Below, one piece after another: positions 60,743 to 64,000 of a stretch of DNA of 64,000 bases; position 1 is the first letter of the stretch; each line of letters begins with the position of its first letter. The stretch lies in NCBI RefSeq assembly GCF_000420165.1, contig NZ_ATUK01000014.1:206001-270000 (forward strand), read 5' to 3'. The position numbers and the translations under genes are program-made. The notes under the pieces were generated by a model that was not told where the DNA came from, did not search any database, and was given only the letters and a program-made list of their open reading frames with translations. Source of the stretch: Thioalkalivibrio sp. AKL19 (GTDB taxonomy: Bacteria; Pseudomonadota; Gammaproteobacteria; Ectothiorhodospirales; Ectothiorhodospiraceae).

Positions 60743-63445
60743 ATGTCGCAAGCGCCCCTCGTCCTGGTCGACGGCTCGTCGTATCTGTTCCGCGCCTTCC
60801 ATGCGCTGCCGCCGCTGACGGCCCCGGACGGCGCCCCGACCGGCGCGATGATCGGCGTGGCCAACATGCTGCGCAAGCTGCGCGCGGACTACGGGCCGAA
60901 GCACATGGCGGTGGTGTTCGACGCCAAGGGCAAGACCTTCCGCGACGACATCTACCCCGAATACAAGGCCACCCGCCCACCGATGCCGGATGAGCTGGCC
61001 GCCCAGATCGAGCCGCTGCACGAACTCGTCCGCGCAATGGGCCTGCCGCTGCTGTGCGTCGGGGGCGTCGAGGCCGACGACGTGATCGCGACCCTCGCGG
61101 ACCAGGCCGCGCGCGCCGGGCACGACGTGGTGATCTCCACCGGCGACAAGGATCTCGCCCAGCTGGTGGATGATCGCATCACGCTGGTGAATACCATGAG
61201 CGGCGTCACCCTGGACCCGGACGGGGTGCAGGAGAAGTTCGGTGTGACCCCGGAGCAGATCGTCGACTATCTCGCGCTGATGGGCGACAGCGTCGACAAC
61301 ATCCCGGGCGTGGACAAGGTCGGCCCGAAGACCGCGGCCAAGTGGATCGCGAAGTACGGCGACCTCGACACCATCCTCGAGCAGGCCGACGACATCGGCG
61401 GCAAGATCGGCGAGAACCTGCGCGCGGCCGCCGACCGGCTGCCGACCTCGCGCGAGCTGATCACGGTCAAGCGTGATCTCGAGCTGGACATCGGCCCCGA
61501 CGACCTCGCCATCCGGGAACCGGACCACGACCGCCTGCTGGAGATGGTTCGCCGCTACGGCTTCACCCGCTGGCGTGCGGAGCTGGAAGGCGGCAACGGC
61601 GATACCGCCGCCGAAAATCCCGGCCCCGCGCAGACGAAGGGCGACTACCAGACCCTTCGCGAGGAGGCCGAGCTGGCCAAGCTGCTGGAACGCCTGGAGC
61701 AGGCCGACCGGGTCGCGTTCGACACCGAGACCACCAGCCTGGACGCGATGCGCGCCGAACTGGTGGGCATGTCCTTTGCGTTCGAGCCGGGTACCGCGTA
61801 CTACCTTCCGCTCGCCCATACTGGGCCGGATGCGGACCCACAGTTACCGTTCGACGCGACGCTGGAGCGCCTGAAGCCGTGGCTGGAATCCACGGACCAC
61901 GGCAAGCTGGGCCATCACCTGAAGTACGACCGCAACGTGCTCGGCAATCACGGCATCACCCTGCGGGGCATCGTCGATGACACGCTGCTGGAGTCCTTCT
62001 GCCTGGACGCCGGCGCCAACCGCCACGATCTCGACTCGCTGGCCGAGCGTCATCTCGACTACAAGACCACGCACTACGAGGACGTGGCCGGCAAGGGCGC
62101 CAAGCAGATCCCGTTCGCCGAGGTGGATATCGGGATCGCCACCGACTACGCGGGCGAGGACGCCGACATCTGCCTGCAACTGGATGCCGTATTCCAGCCA
62201 CGCCTGAACGAGGCCGAGGGCCCGGCCTTCGTCTACCGCGAGATCGAGATGCCACTGGTACCGGTCCTGGCGGACATCGAACGCGCGGGCGTGAAGGTGG
62301 ACCCGGACCTGCTGGGCGAGCAGAGCCAGGAACTGCTGAGCGAGATGGAGCGCATCGAACGCGAGGCCTTCGCGGAGGCCGGCGGCGAGTTCAACCTCGG
62401 CTCGCCCAAGCAGATCCAGGAGATCCTGTTCGAGCGCCTGGGGCTTCCGGTGCTGCGGCGCACGCCCAAGGGCCAGCCCTCCACCGCCGAGGACGTGCTC
62501 GAACAGATGGCGGACGACTACGCCCTGCCGCGCCTGATCCTCGAGCACCGCGGCCTGTCCAAGCTGCGCAGCACCTACACCGAGACGCTGCCGCGGCGCA
62601 TCCACCCCGAAACCGGGCGGGTGCATACGTCCTATCACCAGGCTGGCGCCGCCACCGGACGCCTGTCGTCGTCGGAACCCAACCTGCAGAACATCCCGGT
62701 ACGCACCGAGGCCGGGCGGCGCATCCGCCAGGCCTTCGTCGCCGAGGCGGGCCACCAGCTGCTGGCGGCCGACTACTCGCAGATCGAGCTGCGCATCATG
62801 GCCCACCTGTCGCAGGACGCGGGCCTGCTCAAGGCCTTTGCCGAGGGCCAGGACATCCACCGCGCGACCGCCGCCGAGGTCTTTGGCACAGAGCCGGACC
62901 AGGTCTCGAGCGACCAGCGCCGGGCCGCCAAGGCGATCAACTTCGGGTTGATCTACGGCATGTCCGCCTGGGGGCTGGCGCGCAACCTCGGCATCGAGCA
63001 GGGCGAGGCGCGCGAATACATCGACCGCTACTTCAATCGCTATCCCGGCGTGCACGACTATATGGAGAAGGCCCGCGCCAGCGGGCGCGGGAACGGCTAT
63101 GTCGAGACCTTGTTTGGTCGTCGCCTGTACCTGCCGGAGATCAACAGCCGCAACGGCGCGCGGCGCCAGCAGTCCGAGCGCGTCGCGATCAACGCCCCGA
63201 TGCAGGGCACGGCCGCCGACATCATCAAACGCGCGATGGTGCGGGTCGCGAACGACCTCGCGGAGTCGCAAATCGATGCCCGCATGATCATGCAGGTGCA
63301 CGACGAACTGGTATTCGAGGTGGCCGACGATGCGATCGACTCCCTGACCACGCTCGTGCGCGGGGCCATGAGCGGCGCTGCCGAGCTCGACGTGGAGTTG
63401 GTGGTGGATGTCGGCACCGGCGCCAACTGGGACGACGCGCACTAG
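60743..63445 (+). CDS. polA: DNA polymerase I
   Basis: PolA fills gaps and removes RNA primers. The 900-residue protein has a 5' nuclease domain (about 1-295; LVLVDGSSYLFRAFHALPPL, DKVGPKTAAKWI), a 3'-5' proofreading domain with intact acidic residues (FDTETTSLD, HHLKYDRNVL), and the polymerase domain with motif A ADYSQIELRI, motif B RRAAKAINFGLIYG and motif C MQVHDELVFE. The ATG at 60743 gives the standard MSQAPLVLVDGSSYLFR start. Confidence 0.98.
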   Translation: MSQAPLVLVDGSSYLFRAFHALPPLTAPDGAPTGAMIGVANMLRKLRADYGPKHMAVVFDAKGKTFRDDIYPEYKATRPPMPDELAAQIEPLHELVRAMGLPLLCVGGVEADDVIATLADQAARAGHDVVISTGDKDLAQLVDDRITLVNTMSGVTLDPDGVQEKFGVTPEQIVDYLALMGDSVDNIPGVDKVGPKTAAKWIAKYGDLDTILEQADDIGGKIGENLRAAADRLPTSRELITVKRDLELDIGPDDLAIREPDHDRLLEMVRRYGFTRWRAELEGGNGDTAAENPGPAQTKGDYQTLREEAELAKLLERLEQADRVAFDTETTSLDAMRAELVGMSFAFEPGTAYYLPLAHTGPDADPQLPFDATLERLKPWLESTDHGKLGHHLKYDRNVLGNHGITLRGIVDDTLLESFCLDAGANRHDLDSLAERHLDYKTTHYEDVAGKGAKQIPFAEVDIGIATDYAGEDADICLQLDAVFQPRLNEAEGPAFVYREIEMPLVPVLADIERAGVKVDPDLLGEQSQELLSEMERIEREAFAEAGGEFNLGSPKQIQEILFERLGLPVLRRTPKGQPSTAEDVLEQMADDYALPRLILEHRGLSKLRSTYTETLPRRIHPETGRVHTSYHQAGAATGRLSSSEPNLQNIPVRTEAGRRIRQAFVAEAGHQLLAADYSQIELRIMAHLSQDAGLLKAFAEGQDIHRATAAEVFGTEPDQVSSDQRRAAKAINFGLIYGMSAWGLARNLGIEQGEAREYIDRYFNRYPGVHDYMEKARASGRGNGYVETLFGRRLYLPEINSRNGARRQQSERVAINAPMQGTAADIIKRAMVRVANDLAESQIDARMIMQVHDELVFEVADDAIDSLTTLVRGAMSGAAELDVELVVDVGTGANWDDAH

Positions 63446-63964
63446 ATGGCCGGCTCGCTTGCGAAGGGGTTCAATCGGGTCGCCCCCTGGCTGGTCGCGG
63501 TCCTGCTGCTGGCGACGGCCTGGGTACTGGCCGATCGCTATCTGGATACCGGTGGTTCCGACGACATCACCATCGTCCAGCCCGGCGACTGCGACCTGAA
63601 CACGCGGCCCTGCAGCGCCCCCCATCCGGCCGGCGGCACGCTCACCCTGGCGATCACACCGCGCCCGGTGCCGATGCTGCAACGACTGGACCTGACCCTG
63701 AAACTGGATGCGGCGGCCCGCGCCAGCCTGGGCGAGCCGGAGGCCCTGGAGCTGGACCTGGCGGGGGTGGAGATGTACATGGGCTTCCAGCGCCCGCGGC
63801 TGGAACACACCGGCAACGGGCGCTACACCGGCGAGACGACGCTGCCCATCTGTACCACCGAGGCCATGACCTGGGCCGCCACCGTAATGCCCGCGGGCGA
63901 CCCGGACGCGGCCCGGGTCCAGTTCCGCTTCATCACCCGCCGCAGCCACGCGGGGACACCCTGA
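63446..63964 (+). CDS. Membrane-anchored periplasmic protein of unknown function
   Basis: The ATG directly follows the polA TAG. The 172-residue product has an N-terminal signal-anchor helix (about 13-30) and a beta-rich periplasmic domain with two early Cys (GDCDLNTRPC) that could form a disulfide or bind metal, a later single Cys (LPICTTEAMTW), and a MYMGFQRPRLEH stretch with Met and His. The Cys/Met/His pattern and the position before another reading frame could fit a copper-related protein, which is speculative. Confidence 0.7.
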   Translation: MAGSLAKGFNRVAPWLVAVLLLATAWVLADRYLDTGGSDDITIVQPGDCDLNTRPCSAPHPAGGTLTLAITPRPVPMLQRLDLTLKLDAAARASLGEPEALELDLAGVEMYMGFQRPRLEHTGNGRYTGETTLPICTTEAMTWAATVMPAGDPDAARVQFRFITRRSHAGTP

Positions 63965-63975
63965 GGGAGACCGAC

Positions 63976-64000
63976 ATGCAGCGTATTCCGCTGAGCAGCC
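63976..64000 (+). CDS. Start of a further gene (partial)
   Basis: An ATG at 63976 with AGGGAG 6 bases upstream begins MQRIPLSS and runs out of the window. It follows the preceding gene by 11 bases, suggesting the same operon. Product unknown. Confidence 0.5.

Overview
The window is about 64 kb of GC-rich chromosome that reads like a chemolithoautotrophic, sulfur-oxidising gammaproteobacterium of the Ectothiorhodospiraceae / Thioalkalivibrio type. The case rests on gene content: an APS reductase locus with the AprM membrane subunit, a dissimilatory-type ATP sulfurylase, two SoeABC-type cytoplasmic sulfite dehydrogenase operons, a complete cbb3 oxidase cluster and a membrane-anchored diheme cytochrome c. 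Housekeeping genes (ftsEX-rpoH, bioHC, tsaD-plsY, ntrBC, polA-DUF2782) fit a gammaproteobacterium. The species itself is an inference.

Layout. 1-2 kb: end of ftsE, ftsX, and rpoH preceded by a near-perfect CIRCE element. 2-11 kb (minus): ccoNOQP, two hairpins, ccoGHIS and a previously uncounted 33-codon membrane protein before a shared terminator; a perfect FNR-type box lies upstream of ccoN. 11-19 kb: bioHC, plsY, tsaD, a MidA-type methyltransferase, a pteridine reductase, ubiK, comM and a fused diheme cytochrome c. 19.8-20.7 kb: tRNA-Arg(CCG) followed by three tandem repeats of about 146 bp and a 297-bp MITE-like element with 30-bp perfect inverted ends that touches the stop codon of an rfaH-like gene. 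21-27 kb: a DUF3149-type small protein, soeABC copy 1 (minus) and divergent moaA. 27.6-31.4 kb: repeat elements, a universal stress protein, a SulP transporter with a long leader, and a rhomboid protease. 31-36 kb: a TonB-dependent receptor with a co-transcribed periplasmic protein, and a porin. 36-42.6 kb: aprM-aprB-aprA followed by three accessory genes (129-residue protein, SlyD-like FKBP, 54-residue protein), divergent from sat. 44-49 kb: soeABC copy 2. 48.9-55 kb: an unrecognised 388-residue protein, adk, PPi-dependent phosphofructokinase, an atypical dienelactone-hydrolase relative, trmL and class 1B pyrD with overlapping divergent start codons, and a nested palindromic repeat. 55-64 kb: ntrC, ntrB, DUF4124, an unknown protein, DUF2782, a LOG-family protein, polA and an anchored protein.

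How it works together. Sulfite made in the cytoplasm can be oxidised directly by either SoeABC complex, passing electrons to quinone, or through AprBA/AprM to APS, from which Sat makes ATP and sulfate. Adk handles the AMP released by the APS route, MoaA supplies molybdopterin for SoeA, and SulP may move the anion product or bicarbonate. Electrons reach the cbb3 oxidase through c-type cytochromes. No CRISPR array, prophage or transposase gene was found. The most notable items are the CIRCE site before rpoH, the 33-residue protein ending the cco cluster, the accessory genes of the apr operon, the two soe copies, the tRNA-linked repeat/MITE block and three NtrC-like sites at 22-bp spacing before ntrB.
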